Numbered from the stretch's first letter, positions 1 to 8,462 are shown. The stretch: DNA of 42,342 bases from Bacteroidota bacterium (GCA_029572965.1 JAKPQD010000126.1:1-42342); one strand, 5' to 3'. Notes: generated by a model from the sequence alone, not told the origin. Made by a program: numbers and translations.

Positions 1-176
1 TATTTATCCTTATGCATTTGCAAATATCTTTAAGATTGCAAAATGCAAATTGAAATCCGTTTAATCGAAAAACTGCTATAACTAACTAAATTTCAAACTT
101 TTCAAAGAACTCTTTTAGATTTTAATGGGACAGTAATGAAAATACAATATATATCAGTAGCGTTATTTTATTCCTG

Positions 177-950
177 TTATTCAATATTTTTTCTTACATT
201 TTTTAAAAAATGGTGCATTGCTTTGGTATCCTTGTTTTTAATGATTTCTTCGAGCATTTCAAGTTTGGTTTTAATGTTTTCAATCTGCTTGAGTGAATAA
301 GGGCTAAAAAGTACTTCGGAAATCAAATAGTCATTTTCGGACAATAGTCCTTTGGCTATAACCATGTGTTTTTTGAAAGTGGTACCCGGGGCTTCCTGTT
401 TTTTGATACACGATGCAAATGCTAAGGTTGTGGCAAAAGGTACAGAAAGCGAGTAGGCAATGGTTTGGTCGTGTTCTTCAAAGGTGTATTCAAAAATGTT
501 CAAATGTAAAGATTGGAAGAAGTTTCTGAAAAATTCTTTAGCCTCTGGGTCTGATTCTTTTATGATAATGGCATTTTGTTGAGCCAATTCTTTGATATTG
601 GCAAATGTAGGGCCAAACATTGGATGAATGGAGGCAAACCTAAACCCTGACTTTTTATAAAAGTCGAATAATCCGTTTTTTACACTTGCTATATCCGAAA
701 TTATGCATGTTTGGGGAAGATATGGCAAGATGCTTTCAAATGCTGCAAACGTATATTGCAAGCTCACTGAATTGATAACTAATTCAGGTTGGAAATTGCT
801 AATCTCACTAAGTTGGGTCAATCTGTGTGAGTTAAACAGAAATTTCAACTTTTTTTTATCGGTATCAAAAACAGCTACTTCGTGTTCTAAACAGAGCGCT
901 TCAACTAACCAAGAGCCCATATTTCCGGCTCCAATTATAAGTATTTTCAC
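177..950 (-). CDS. tyrA: Prephenate dehydrogenase (TyrA-like)
   Basis: Likely oxidises prephenate to 4-hydroxyphenylpyruvate with NAD(P) in tyrosine synthesis, in the cytosol. The 257-residue product opens with a Rossmann dinucleotide site (GAGNMG, residues 7-12) and an acidic residue after the second strand (FDTDKK). It carries the family motif SIHPMFGPT near residue 107 and a second conserved stretch HDQTIAYSLSVPF near residue 160. It is a little shorter than many TyrA proteins and has no ACT or chorismate mutase domain. It stands alone, divergent from glnN, with no other aromatic-pathway gene in view. The ATG at 950 places the Rossmann motif immediately at the N-terminus, as usual. A related NAD-binding dehydrogenase remains possible, since substrate residues cannot be verified by eye. 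Confidence 0.8.
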   Translation of the reverse strand: MKILIIGAGNMGSWLVEALCLEHEVAVFDTDKKKLKFLFNSHRLTQLSEISNFQPELVINSVSLQYTFAAFESILPYLPQTCIISDIASVKNGLFDFYKKSGFRFASIHPMFGPTFANIKELAQQNAIIIKESDPEAKEFFRNFFQSLHLNIFEYTFEEHDQTIAYSLSVPFATTLAFASCIKKQEAPGTTFKKHMVIAKGLLSENDYLISEVLFSPYSLKQIENIKTKLEMLEEIIKNKDTKAMHHFLKNVRKNIE

Positions 951-973
951 GTTTATTGTATATTTATAAGCAA

Positions 974-981
974 CAAAGATA
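974..981 (-). promoter_or_regulatory. Candidate -7 box for tyrA (TATCTTTG)
   Basis: On the minus strand the sequence TATCTTTG matches the Bacteroidota -7 consensus TAnnTTTG and lies about 24 bp upstream of the tyrA ATG. I do not see a good -33 TTTG at the usual distance, so the call rests on the -7 box alone. Confidence 0.5.
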
Positions 982-1450
982 AAAAATGTTATGCGGATGC
1001 CATTAGCAATTTAATTATTATTGGTTTTTGGTTTATTTTTTTACAAAAAAATGGGTTGAAGTAATAATTGTTTGGCCAATTTGATAATAAACTTTATAAT
1101 TTTTATTTGTCTTTTCAAAATATTTATGTTTTTAAAATGATGTATATATATGGTAATGATTAATATTATTTTGTTCTTTTCTATTCAAATTCAGCTTGTA
1201 AGCATATTAGATTTGTTGAGATTTTGGAAATTTTTGAATGGACTAATTGAGTAATAAGTAATCGTTTGCAAGTGTTGAGCCTGAGTACGACTTGATATTG
1301 CGAATAATTATATTTAATAAAAATTTATTAATACTTTATTAAAAACTGCCAATATGTTAAAAAATGAAACTAATACTATTAAATAGGTTAAAAAAATAAA
1401 ATAAAAATCAAATAAATTATAAAAAAATGGTGATAATTATAAAAAAATAG

Positions 1451-1458
1451 TATTTTTG
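1451..1458 (+). promoter_or_regulatory. Candidate -7 box for glnN (TATTTTTG)
   Basis: TATTTTTG fits TAnnTTTG and leaves a leader of roughly 35-40 bases before the glnN ATG. No TTTG is seen 19-21 bp upstream, so the promoter may need an activator. That would be common for nitrogen-controlled genes, but it is inference. Confidence 0.5.
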
Positions 1459-1500
1459 TACCATAAAATCCAATTTTAAACAAATTTTAAATCAATTGTT

Positions 1501-3690
1501 ATGGCACATCTTCGGTTTAAAGCATTAGAACAGGTATTTAATCGTAAACCTGTAGAGGTTAAAGCTCCTGCAACAAAAGCTTCAGAATATTTTGGCATGT
1601 ATGTGTTTGATAAACCTAAAATGAAAAAGTACCTTTCAAAAGAGGCATATCAGGCAGTAGAACTTGCTATAGACAAAGGCATTTGTATTGATCGCAAAAT
1701 GGCAGATCAGGTTGCGGCGGGTATGAAGGCTTGGGCTTTGGAAATGGGAGCTACTCATTATACACACTGGTTTCATCCACTTACTGAAGGGACAGCTGAA
1801 AAACATGATGCATTTGCAGAGCCAGCCGGGAATGGAAGCGTAATAGAAAGTTTCACCGGGAAATTGCTTGTTCAGCAGGAGCCTGATGCTTCGAGTTTCC
1901 CAAGCGGAGGTATTCGTAGCACTTTTGAAGCCCGTGGTTATACTGCATGGGATCTATCATCGCCAGCATTTATTTTAGACCAGACACTTTGTATTCCTAC
2001 TATCTTTTTGTCTTATACCGGTGAGATGCTTGACAATAAAGCACCGCTTCTTAAGGCTTTACATGCAGTAGATCAGGCAGCTGTTGCTGTTTGCCAATAC
2101 TTTGATAAAGATGTTCAGAAAGTATATTCATTTTTAGGTTGGGAACAAGAATATTTTTTGATTGACCAATCTTTATATTTAGCACGTCCTGATTTGATGC
2201 TTACTGAGCGTACATTGATGGGACATGATTCTGCCAAGAACCAACAGTTAGAAGACCAATATTTTGGTTCAATTCCTGAGCGGGTTTTAGCATTTATGCA
2301 AGAGCTTGAATATGAAGCCTGGAAACTTGGTATTCCGGCAAAAACCCGCCACAATGAAGTTGCTCCAAACCAATTTGAAATAGCTCCTGTTTATGAAGAG
2401 TGCAACCTTGCAGTTGACCACAACTTGTTAATAATGAGCATTATGCGCAGGGTTGCTAAAAAGCATCATTTTCAAGTACTTTTGCATGAAAAACCATTCA
2501 AAGGAGTTAACGGTTCAGGGAAGCACAACAACTGGTCATTAGGGACAGATACAGGGGTTAATTTGCTTTCGCCATCGAAAAACCCTAAAGGGAACTTATT
2601 GTTTTTGACCTTCTGTGTTAATGTATTGAAAGCAGTTCACAACAATGACGATATTCTTAAAGCTTCTATTGTTTCGGCAGGAAATGCCCACCGTCTGGGT
2701 GCAAATGAAGCTCCTCCTGCCATTGTTTCGGCTTTCTTGGGAGAACAAATCTCTAAAATGCTTGATGAAATTGAACAAAAAGTTACAGGTTCAAAATTAA
2801 GTGCGGATGATAAAACTGCTCTCAAACTTGACATAGGTCGTATTCCAGAAATTTTGCTTGACAATACAGACCGTAACCGTACTTCGCCATTTGCATTTAC
2901 CGGAAACCGTTTTGAATTCCGAGCTGTAGGTTCTTCAGCAAACTGTGCTCCAGCCATGACAGCTTTGAATGCTGCTGTTGCTCAACAGCTTACTATATTT
3001 AAGAAAGATGTTGATGCTCTTATTAAAAAAGGAATCAAGAAAGATGATGCAATCCTTCAGATTTTGGCCCGTTACATTAGTGAGTCAAAAGCAATTCGTT
3101 TTGATGGTAATGGTTATAGTGAAGAATGGAAAAAAGAAGCCAAGAGAAGAGGGTTGAATACCGAAGGTGCTGTACCTGTTTTGAATAAAGTTTGGGCATC
3201 TCCAAAAGCTGCAAGATTATTTGGTGAGACAAAAGTTTATTCGCACAAAGAGCTTGAAGCAAGGGCTGAAATCCGTCAGGAAATTTATATGAAGAAAATC
3301 CAGATAGAATCTCGTGTGTTGGGTGATTTGGCTATGAATCATATAGTTCCTGTTGCTGTAGATTATCAAACATCTTTAATTGAGAATATTAAAGCTATGA
3401 AAGACATCTTCAGCGAGAAAGAATTTAAAGAGCTTTCTGCAAAGCGTATAGAGCTGGTTAAGGAAGTGAATGGACATATTTCGACAATTAAGAGCAAGGT
3501 TAGTGAAATGATTGAAGCGCGTAAAGTGGCTAATAAGATTGAAGATGTTAATGAGATGGCCATGGCTTATTATGAAAAAGTTGTCCCATTCTTTGAAGAA
3601 ATCAGGTATCATATTGATAAACTTGAACTTATAGTTGACAACGAAAAATGGCCTTTGCCAAAATATAGAGAATTATTATTTATCCGATAG
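1501..3690 (+). CDS. glnN: Glutamine synthetase type III
   Basis: ATP-dependent ligation of ammonium to glutamate, giving glutamine, in the cytosol. At 729 residues it has the length of the GSIII class typical of Bacteroidota and some cyanobacteria, far longer than GlnA type I (about 470). Recognisable class motifs are the N-terminal YFGMYVFDKPKMKKYL segment (about 29-45), GWEQEYFLID near residue 213, RHNEVAPNQFEIAP near 283, the nucleotide-site region NGSGKHNNWSLGTD near 336, and FRAVGSSANCAPAMTALN near 475. The C-terminal extension (about 580-729) is predicted helical. It is monocistronic: a strong terminator follows the stop codon and no PII or ammonium transporter gene is adjacent. The ATG at 1501 is the first in frame after the promoter. 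Confidence 0.96.
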   Translation: MAHLRFKALEQVFNRKPVEVKAPATKASEYFGMYVFDKPKMKKYLSKEAYQAVELAIDKGICIDRKMADQVAAGMKAWALEMGATHYTHWFHPLTEGTAEKHDAFAEPAGNGSVIESFTGKLLVQQEPDASSFPSGGIRSTFEARGYTAWDLSSPAFILDQTLCIPTIFLSYTGEMLDNKAPLLKALHAVDQAAVAVCQYFDKDVQKVYSFLGWEQEYFLIDQSLYLARPDLMLTERTLMGHDSAKNQQLEDQYFGSIPERVLAFMQELEYEAWKLGIPAKTRHNEVAPNQFEIAPVYEECNLAVDHNLLIMSIMRRVAKKHHFQVLLHEKPFKGVNGSGKHNNWSLGTDTGVNLLSPSKNPKGNLLFLTFCVNVLKAVHNNDDILKASIVSAGNAHRLGANEAPPAIVSAFLGEQISKMLDEIEQKVTGSKLSADDKTALKLDIGRIPEILLDNTDRNRTSPFAFTGNRFEFRAVGSSANCAPAMTALNAAVAQQLTIFKKDVDALIKKGIKKDDAILQILARYISESKAIRFDGNGYSEEWKKEAKRRGLNTEGAVPVLNKVWASPKAARLFGETKVYSHKELEARAEIRQEIYMKKIQIESRVLGDLAMNHIVPVAVDYQTSLIENIKAMKDIFSEKEFKELSAKRIELVKEVNGHISTIKSKVSEMIEARKVANKIEDVNEMAMAYYEKVVPFFEEIRYHIDKLELIVDNEKWPLPKYRELLFIR

Positions 3691-3700
3691 CAAATCAATC

Positions 3701-3736
3701 AAAGAGCTGTTCTAAAAAGGGCAGCTCTTTTTTTTT
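3701..3736 (+). terminator. Rho-independent terminator after glnN
   Basis: A perfect 9-bp stem, AAAGAGCTG paired with CAGCTCTTT, with a 12-base loop is followed by a continuous T run. It starts 10 bases after the glnN stop codon. Confidence 0.9.
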
Positions 3737-3772
3737 GCCCAATGTAAAGTGTCAAATATTAAATTTTAATCC

Positions 3773-3780
3773 TAAATTTG
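3773..3780 (+). promoter_or_regulatory. -7 box of the tRNA-Ser gene (TAAATTTG)
   Basis: TAAATTTG is an exact match to TAnnTTTG, 11 bases upstream of the mature tRNA 5' end. That is the expected spacing for a promoter dedicated to the tRNA. No clear -33 TTTG is seen. Confidence 0.7.
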
Positions 3781-3791
3781 CAGCCGTTTAA

Positions 3792-3878
3792 GGAAAGATG
3801 CCGGAGTGGTCGATCGGGACGGTCTCGAAAACCGTTGTGCGGGCAACTGTACCGAGGGTTCGAATCCCTCTCTTTCCG
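3792..3878 (+). tRNA. tRNA-Ser (anticodon CGA)
   Basis: The acceptor stem GGAAAGA pairs with TCTTTCC, and the discriminator base is G, as in serine tRNAs. The anticodon stem ACGGT/ACCGT encloses the loop CTCGAAA, giving anticodon CGA (3826-3828), which reads UCG. A long variable arm (about 3834-3853) and the T-arm sequence GGTTCGAATCC confirm a class II tRNA. The CCA end is not encoded. It has its own -7 box upstream and a terminator downstream. Confidence 0.97.
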
Positions 3879-3881
3879 CAA

Positions 3882-3913
3882 AAAAAAGGCTACACAACTG
3901 TGCAGCCTTTTTT
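3882..3913. terminator. Bidirectional terminator between tRNA-Ser and mdh
   Basis: The A-rich arm plus GGCT pairs with AGCC plus a T run. The stem has 10 bp, one A/C mismatch, three more pairs and a four-base loop. A and T tracts on either side let it serve both the tRNA (+) and the convergent mdh gene (-), whose stop codon lies at 3932. Confidence 0.88.
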
Positions 3914-3931
3914 ATTTCAAGTAAGCCTTTT

Positions 3932-4867
3932 TTAGAAAAGTTTCATATTGTCAAGAACATCCATCAATGTTTTTACTGCAGAAACAGAGTTGTCAAAAGA
4001 AGCTTTTTCTTCGGCGTTAAGCTCAATTTCAATAATTTGTTCAACACCGTTTTTGCCAACTTTAACAGGTACGCCTACAAATACATTTTTGTAGCCATAT
4101 TGACCATCAAGTTTAACACAGCAAGGGAAAATCCTGTTTTGGTTGCGAATGATTGCTTCTACCATTTGAGCAGCTGATGCCCCTGGGGCATACCAAGCAG
4201 AAGTGCCGAGTAAACTTACAATTTCGCCACCTCCGTTTTGTGTACGTTTGATTATAGCATCAAGTTTTTCCTTTTCAATAAGTTGAGTTACAGGGATACC
4301 TGAAACTGTTGTATATCTTGGGAGAGGGACCATAGTGTCGCCATGTCCGCCAAGTAATAAAGCCTGGATATCTTTAGGGTTGCATTTTAGTTCATCTGCT
4401 AAGAATGCACGATATCTTGCGGTATCAAGAATCCCGGCCATGCCTAAAACTTTTTCTGGCGAAGTTTTAGCAGCAAGGTATGCTACATAGGTCATTACAT
4501 CTAAAGGGTTTGACACTACAATAATTTTAGCATTGGGAGAGTATTTGATGGCATTTTCTGCAACAGATTTTACAATATTAGCATTGATTGAAATTAAATC
4601 GTCGCGGCTCATCCCTGGTTTACGAGGTACACCTGAGGTGATAACAATGACTTCAGAATTTTCTGTACTTTTGTAGTCGTTTGTTACACCTTTAATTCTT
4701 GAGTCGTAGTAATTAACCGGGGCTGTTTGCCACAAATCAAGAGCTTTGCCTTCTGATAACCCTTCTTTGATGTCAAGTAAAATAATTTCATTTACTAATT
4801 CTTTTTCTGCAATGCACTGGGCTACTGTAGCCCCAACGTTTCCTGCACCAACTACTGTTACTTTCAT
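3932..4867 (-). CDS. mdh: Malate dehydrogenase
   Basis: NAD-dependent interconversion of malate and oxaloacetate in the TCA cycle, cytosolic. The product is 311 residues from the ATG at 4867. It begins with the Rossmann loop GAGNVGATVA and has ITSGVPRKPGMSRDDL (mobile-loop region with the substrate-binding arginines), VSNPLDVMTY, and the catalytic histidine motif GGHGDTMVPLPRY. This is the lactate-dehydrogenase-like MDH class. An in-frame ATG nine codons upstream (4894) would add MKIKIIIIN. I reject that start because the second Met gives the canonical N-terminus and the longer start falls in a leader hairpin. The gene is convergent with the tRNA gene and has no close operon partner. Confidence 0.95.
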   Translation of the reverse strand: MKVTVVGAGNVGATVAQCIAEKELVNEIILLDIKEGLSEGKALDLWQTAPVNYYDSRIKGVTNDYKSTENSEVIVITSGVPRKPGMSRDDLISINANIVKSVAENAIKYSPNAKIIVVSNPLDVMTYVAYLAAKTSPEKVLGMAGILDTARYRAFLADELKCNPKDIQALLLGGHGDTMVPLPRYTTVSGIPVTQLIEKEKLDAIIKRTQNGGGEIVSLLGTSAWYAPGASAAQMVEAIIRNQNRIFPCCVKLDGQYGYKNVFVGVPVKVGKNGVEQIIEIELNAEEKASFDNSVSAVKTLMDVLDNMKLF

Positions 4868-4892
4868 ATTTATTATTATTATCTTTATTTTC

Positions 4893-4919
4893 AACTCATT
4901 CAGTTGTTTTGAATGAGTT
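4893..4919 (-). repeat. Inverted repeat (hairpin) in the mdh leader
   Basis: A perfect 10-bp inverted repeat, AACTCATTCA and TGAATGAGTT, is separated by 7 bases. It lies between the candidate mdh -7 box and the start codon, 25 bases before the ATG. It would form a hairpin in the mRNA leader or act as a DNA operator. It has no T run, so it is not a simple terminator. Confidence 0.7.
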
Positions 4920-4944
4920 CACTAACCTAATGATTAAACTTATG

Positions 4945-4952
4945 CAAAAGTA
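4945..4952 (-). promoter_or_regulatory. Candidate -7 box for mdh (TACTTTTG)
   Basis: TACTTTTG on the minus strand matches TAnnTTTG and lies about 77 bases upstream of the mdh ATG. Transcription from here would include the leader hairpin. A -33 box is not evident. The rest of the 308-bp gap up to 5175 holds the terminator at 5119-5155 and no gene. Confidence 0.5.
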
Positions 4953-5118
4953 AAAAATGTATTTGTATTGTTATAATTTTCACAGAACTTTTTGTTTATA
5001 AAATAACAAAAAAAATGTTGTTGGAATTTCTTGTTATTTCTGTCAATTTTAGTTGCTAAAAAACTGAAAATATGAACATTGAGAAAAAGTGGGATATGTT
5101 TTTTTGTTTCTGGGGCAT

Positions 5119-5155
5119 AAAAAAACCGGGAAAATAATTTCTTCCCGGTTTTTTT
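5119..5155 (-). terminator. Terminator of the MerR/NIF3/zinc-ribbon operon
   Basis: A 14-bp perfect inverted repeat, an A run plus CCGGGAA against TTCCCGG plus a T run, has a 9-base loop. It lies 21 bases past the stop codon of the minus-strand zinc-ribbon gene. The T tract is present in both orientations. Confidence 0.9.
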
Positions 5156-5175
5156 ATTGTTTAAATCAATAGTTG

Positions 5176-5928
5176 TTAGTTTTGACTTTCAAAATAATTT
5201 TTATCAACAAGGATGCGCCCACAATATTCACATACAATGATTTTTTTGTGAGCTTTGATTTCCATTTGTCTTTGAGGTGGAATTTTGTTGAAACAACCAC
5301 CACAAGCATCGCGTTCTACAGATACCACGGCAAGCCCGTTGCGCGCATTGCTCCTTATTCTTTTGTATGCATTCATCAGCCGGGCTTCGATAAGTTTTTC
5401 AATTTCTTTTGATTTTTTTAAAAGAGCTTCTTCTTCTTTTTGGGTGTCAGCAATAATTTCTTCAAGTTCTTTTTTCTTGTTTTTAAGATCGTTATTGCGT
5501 TCTTTAAGAGTAGCTGATGAGCTTTCGATGATTTCTTTTTTGTTCTTTATTTGGGCTGTAAATTCGCGGATGCGTTTTTCGCATAGTTCAATTTCGAGGG
5601 TTTGAAATTCAATTTCTTTTGAAAGAGAATCGAATTCGCGATTGTTCCTTACATTTTCTTGTTGTTCTTTGTATCTTTTAATAAGGGCATTGGCGTTTAC
5701 TATTTCGTTCTTTTTGGTTGAAATGGCTACATCGAGATTTTTTACTTCTTCTTCGAGGTTTTGTAAACGGGTGTCTAATCCTGCTATTTCGTCTTCCAAA
5801 TCTTGCACTTCAAGAGGAAGCTCACCACGCAAAATTTTGATTTTGTCAATTTCGCTGTCAACACGTTGCAGTTCGTAAAGAGCCCTTAGTTTTTCTTCTA
5901 TTGAAATTTCGCTTTCTGTATGTGCCAT
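5176..5928 (-). CDS. Coiled-coil protein with C-terminal C4 zinc ribbon
   Basis: The product has 250 residues. Residues about 10-190 are almost entirely heptad-like, rich in E, K and L, and predict a long antiparallel coiled coil. The C-terminus holds a treble-clef or zinc-ribbon site with two CxxC pairs, CGGC (209-212) and CEYC (233-236). This matches the widespread family often annotated as a C4-type zinc ribbon domain protein (DUF164-like, related to Helicobacter HP0958 and Chlamydia CT398). Members have been linked to sigma-54 and RNA binding, but the role here is unknown. It lies 4 bases behind the NIF3-family gene, so the two are surely co-transcribed, as they often are in Bacteroidota. 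Confidence 0.85.
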   Translation of the reverse strand: MAHTESEISIEEKLRALYELQRVDSEIDKIKILRGELPLEVQDLEDEIAGLDTRLQNLEEEVKNLDVAISTKKNEIVNANALIKRYKEQQENVRNNREFDSLSKEIEFQTLEIELCEKRIREFTAQIKNKKEIIESSSATLKERNNDLKNKKKELEEIIADTQKEEEALLKKSKEIEKLIEARLMNAYKRIRSNARNGLAVVSVERDACGGCFNKIPPQRQMEIKAHKKIIVCEYCGRILVDKNYFESQN

Positions 5929-5932
5929 AAAC

Positions 5933-7024
5933 TTAATAGTAATTTATTGGATTTGTATTAATGCTCGAAAAATGAACTGCAAAATTAGCAAATTTTTTCT
6001 TTATTATTTGATAAAAAATTTCTTTTGTGAATTGTTCACTCTCAAAGTGCCCAATATCAGCAATGAGTATTTTCTTTTCGTGATCGAAAAATTGATGATA
6101 TTTGAAGTCACTGCTTATGAAAATGTCAGCTTGTTCTTTTATGGCATTTTTGAGCAAATTGCTGCCACTTCCGCCACAAAGGGCAACGGTTTCAATTTTT
6201 TTATTTTGCAAAGGTGTATGTCTAACTATGGTTACATTAAATACTTCTTTAATTTTTTTCAGAAATACTTTTTCTTCGACAGGCTCTATTTTGCCAATAG
6301 CTCCCAAACCTGCTTTTTCAAATGTGTTTAATAACGGATATATATCGTAGGCTGGTTCTTCGTAAGGGTGAGCATTAAGTAATGCTTTTAAAACTTTATT
6401 TTTTATATGGGCAGGAAGTATAGTCTCTATTCTTATTTCGGGTTCTGTATGGTCTTGGCCACTAATGCCAACAAAAGGATTTGAGTTTTCATTACCTCTG
6501 AAGGTTCCGTTGCCTTCAAGGTTGTAACTGCACCTGTCATAGTTGCCTATGTGCCCTGCGCCGGCTTCAAATATTGCTTCTCTGACTTTTTCGGCATGTT
6601 CAAAAGGAACAAAAGAGACCAATTTGAGAAGCTTATTTTCTAACGGCGACAAGATTTTGATGTTTTTCAGGCCAAGTTTTTGGGCCATCATGTAACTAAC
6701 CCCCATTGGGGCTATATCTAAGTTGGTATGGGCTGAATATATAGCTATGTCATTTTTAATGGCATAGATAATACAGCGTTCAATGCAGTTTTGTCCGGTA
6801 AGGCTTTTTATACCGCTGAAAATAAGGGGATGATGAGAAATTATCAGGTTGCATCCAAGTTTTATGGCTTCATCAATGACATCTTCGGTAATATCGATGG
6901 TAAGCAGAAGGGCTTTGACTTCTTTGTTGGGGTTGCCAATGCAAAGGCCTGAGTTGTCATAAGGTTCTTGAAAAGCAAGTGGGGCAAAATCTTCCAGGGT
7001 TGTTAAAATTTCTTTGATTTGCAT
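5933..7024 (-). CDS. NIF3/YbgI-family dinuclear metal protein
   Basis: The product is 363 residues, often labelled Nif3-like or GTP cyclohydrolase 1 type 2 homologue; the in vivo reaction is not settled. Metal ligands are visible in NLIISHHPLIF (H64, H65), SAHTNLD (H99, D103) and, near residue 325, DIGHFESE. The middle (about 130-240) is the PII/CutA-like insertion found in the longer members, which explains a length greater than the roughly 250 residues of E. coli YbgI. It starts 2 bases after the MerR stop codon and runs into the zinc-ribbon gene, forming a three-gene operon. Confidence 0.9.
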   Translation of the reverse strand: MQIKEILTTLEDFAPLAFQEPYDNSGLCIGNPNKEVKALLLTIDITEDVIDEAIKLGCNLIISHHPLIFSGIKSLTGQNCIERCIIYAIKNDIAIYSAHTNLDIAPMGVSYMMAQKLGLKNIKILSPLENKLLKLVSFVPFEHAEKVREAIFEAGAGHIGNYDRCSYNLEGNGTFRGNENSNPFVGISGQDHTEPEIRIETILPAHIKNKVLKALLNAHPYEEPAYDIYPLLNTFEKAGLGAIGKIEPVEEKVFLKKIKEVFNVTIVRHTPLQNKKIETVALCGGSGSNLLKNAIKEQADIFISSDFKYHQFFDHEKKILIADIGHFESEQFTKEIFYQIIKKKFANFAVHFSSINTNPINYY

Positions 7025-7026
7025 AT

Positions 7027-7362
7027 TTACATATTTTCGCGTATTTCGACTAACATTTCGCGAATGGCTTTCAGGGTTTTTATTATTTCAAAATTGTTTT
7101 CGGTATCTTCTTTATTTTCTTTCATCTTTTTTTGGGCGCCTTTTAGTGTCATTCCCCTTTCTTTAACAAGATGGTAAATGGTGTGAAAATTGTCAATGTC
7201 TTTTTTGGTAAATAAGCGGTTGCCTTTTTTGTTTTTTTTAGGTTTGATGACATCAAATTCTTTTTCCCAAAAACGGATCAGAGAAGTATTTACGCCAAAC
7301 ATTTCTGCCACTTCTCCTATGGTGTAATATACTTTTTCTATTTTTTTTTCTTTGTATGGCAT
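7027..7362 (-). CDS. MerR-family transcriptional regulator
   Basis: A 111-residue DNA-binding protein. Residues about 10-78 form a MerR winged helix (YYTIGEVAEMFGVNTSLIRFWEKEF, then the KGNRLFTKKDIDNF wing), followed by a helical tail rich in E and K. It lacks cysteines or an effector domain, so an inducer cannot be predicted. This short type is common in Bacteroidota next to NIF3 genes. It is first in the operon and has a well-formed promoter upstream, so it could autoregulate. Confidence 0.9.
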   Translation of the reverse strand: MPYKEKKIEKVYYTIGEVAEMFGVNTSLIRFWEKEFDVIKPKKNKKGNRLFTKKDIDNFHTIYHLVKERGMTLKGAQKKMKENKEDTENNFEIIKTLKAIREMLVEIRENM

Positions 7363-7440
7363 AATAAGTGAAATGTCTGAATAGTGTTAAGTTATTGGTT
7401 GTCTGATGTTGAAAATGTTTTTACTTCAATTATTTAACTA

Positions 7441-7471
7441 CAAACATATACGCTTTATCTTGAATTTCAAA
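7441..7471 (-). promoter_or_regulatory. Promoter of the MerR/NIF3/zinc-ribbon operon
   Basis: On the minus strand TTTG (7468-7471), then 19 bases, then TATGTTTG (7441-7448) matches both elements of the Bacteroidota vegetative promoter (TTTG, 19-21 bp, TAnnTTTG). It leaves a leader of roughly 75 bases. Confidence 0.8.
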
Positions 7472-7624
7472 ATTATATATAAAAATTTTTATAAAATATA
7501 TAATAGAATTGCGGTTTTTAGTATTTGATTTATTGGTAATGGTTTTATAATAAAGATATTACAATATTAACAACTGAAAAATCTTTATTGTTAGGCGTTA
7601 TATTTAGTAATGTTTATACAGAAT

Positions 7625-7650
7625 AAAACCCTGCTTTTGGGCAGGGTTTT
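7625..7650 (-). terminator. Terminator after tonB
   Basis: A perfect 10-bp stem, AAAACCCTGC and GCAGGGTTTT, with a 6-base loop lies 23 bases beyond the tonB stop codon. On the minus strand it ends in only four Ts. Confidence 0.8.
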
Positions 7651-7673
7651 GGAATAGTTGAATGTGCTGTTAT

Positions 7674-8462
7674 TTATTCGATACGGAATATTAATGGTAC
7701 TGTGAAGTTTTGTTTAACAGGCTTTCCGTTAAATTTGGCAGGTTTCCATGCAGGAGAGTTAAGGATTGTCCGGAGCGCTTCTTGATCAAGTACGGGGTGT
7801 ATGCCTTTGATGACTTTTACATCGCAGACCTGACCTTTTGTATTGACGCTGAAAAACAATGTAATTCTACCAGAAAGTCTTGCTTCTATTGCTTCTTGAG
7901 GGTATGTCACGTTCATTTGCAGCCAGGCATGAAAGGTTTTTAAATCGCCACCTTCAAATGTGGCTTGTTCTGTGACATCCCAACGGCCAATTTCTGGCTC
8001 GTCAATTTCTGGAGTATAGGTATTAACTGTATTTTCTGGTACATAAGTTAAGTCTTCGGTATCGTTGGTTGTCAATGCTGTGGCTTCATCCATACTTATA
8101 AGGGTAAGGTCATTTTCGTCTGTAGTATCAACAATAATGGGAGCCGTAAATCTTTCAATTGTTGGCATTATTGGAGCCGGGGCTGGAGGGGGAGGCAGAG
8201 GGTTGTCTAATTTGTCGGGTGCGAAAGTGACATCGTGTTTTATCTCAGGTTTTGGAACTATTATATTGGTATATGTTTTATACATCGAAATGCCAATAGA
8301 AGCGCTAAAAATAAGGAATGTGGCAATAAAACCGATGAGAAGTCTTTTCTTATATTCTTTTCGCATATTGTATGCACCGTATGCGTGGTTACGGTTGGCG
8401 AAAACTATTTCATCCAAGTTAATTGCTGTTTTCGTGAATGCAGCGTTTTCATTTGTTTGCAT
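7674..8462 (-). CDS. tonB: TonB-family energy transducer
   Basis: Transmits proton-motive force from ExbB-ExbD to TonB-dependent outer-membrane receptors. The product is 262 residues with a cytoplasmic N-terminus carrying the Bacteroidota motif ANRNHAYGAYNMRKEY (22-37), one inner-membrane helix (about 41-60) and a proline-rich stretch PLPPPPAPAPIMP (about 89-101). A C-terminal TonB domain (about 175-262) ends in LIFRIE and carries the conserved run YPQEAIEARLSGRITLFF. No exbB, exbD or receptor gene is adjacent. It is divergent from the suf operon across a 295-bp region containing a perfect 12-bp palindrome. The start at 8462 places the conserved motif and the helix correctly. Confidence 0.93.
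   Translation of the reverse strand: MQTNENAAFTKTAINLDEIVFANRNHAYGAYNMRKEYKKRLLIGFIATFLIFSASIGISMYKTYTNIIVPKPEIKHDVTFAPDKLDNPLPPPPAPAPIMPTIERFTAPIIVDTTDENDLTLISMDEATALTTNDTEDLTYVPENTVNTYTPEIDEPEIGRWDVTEQATFEGGDLKTFHAWLQMNVTYPQEAIEARLSGRITLFFSVNTKGQVCDVKVIKGIHPVLDQEALRTILNSPAWKPAKFNGKPVKQNFTVPLIFRIE

Larger units (their letters stand above)
951..1500. other. Divergent tyrA-glnN intergenic region, no gene seen
   Basis: This 550-bp stretch is very AT-rich, with stops in all frames and no convincing ORF or RNA gene. It contains the candidate tyrA promoter at its left end and the candidate glnN promoter at its right end. I see no clear palindromic operator in it. The length is large for a simple divergent promoter region, so an upstream regulatory site for glnN is possible but not demonstrated. 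Confidence 0.5.
7363..7673. other. Intergenic gap between the MerR operon and tonB
   Basis: This 311-bp gap holds the MerR-operon promoter near 7441-7471 and the tonB terminator at 7625-7650. The AT-rich middle (7472-7620) shows no ORF, tRNA or clear palindrome. Confidence 0.5.

Noticed and set aside
14-46. Bulged inverted repeat GCATTTGCAA / TTGCAAAATGC near the left window edge
   Set aside because: One bulge and AT-rich; no T run and no gene end beside it that could be judged. The first 176 bases otherwise show no feature.
951-1500. Possible small RNA gene upstream of glnN
   Set aside because: No stable stem, terminator or promoter pair could be found inside the AT-rich stretch.
3806-4177. 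123-residue plus-strand ORF covering the tRNA-Ser gene and the 3' end of mdh
   Set aside because: It reads through a tRNA and antisense to a conserved enzyme; it is a shadow of real genes.
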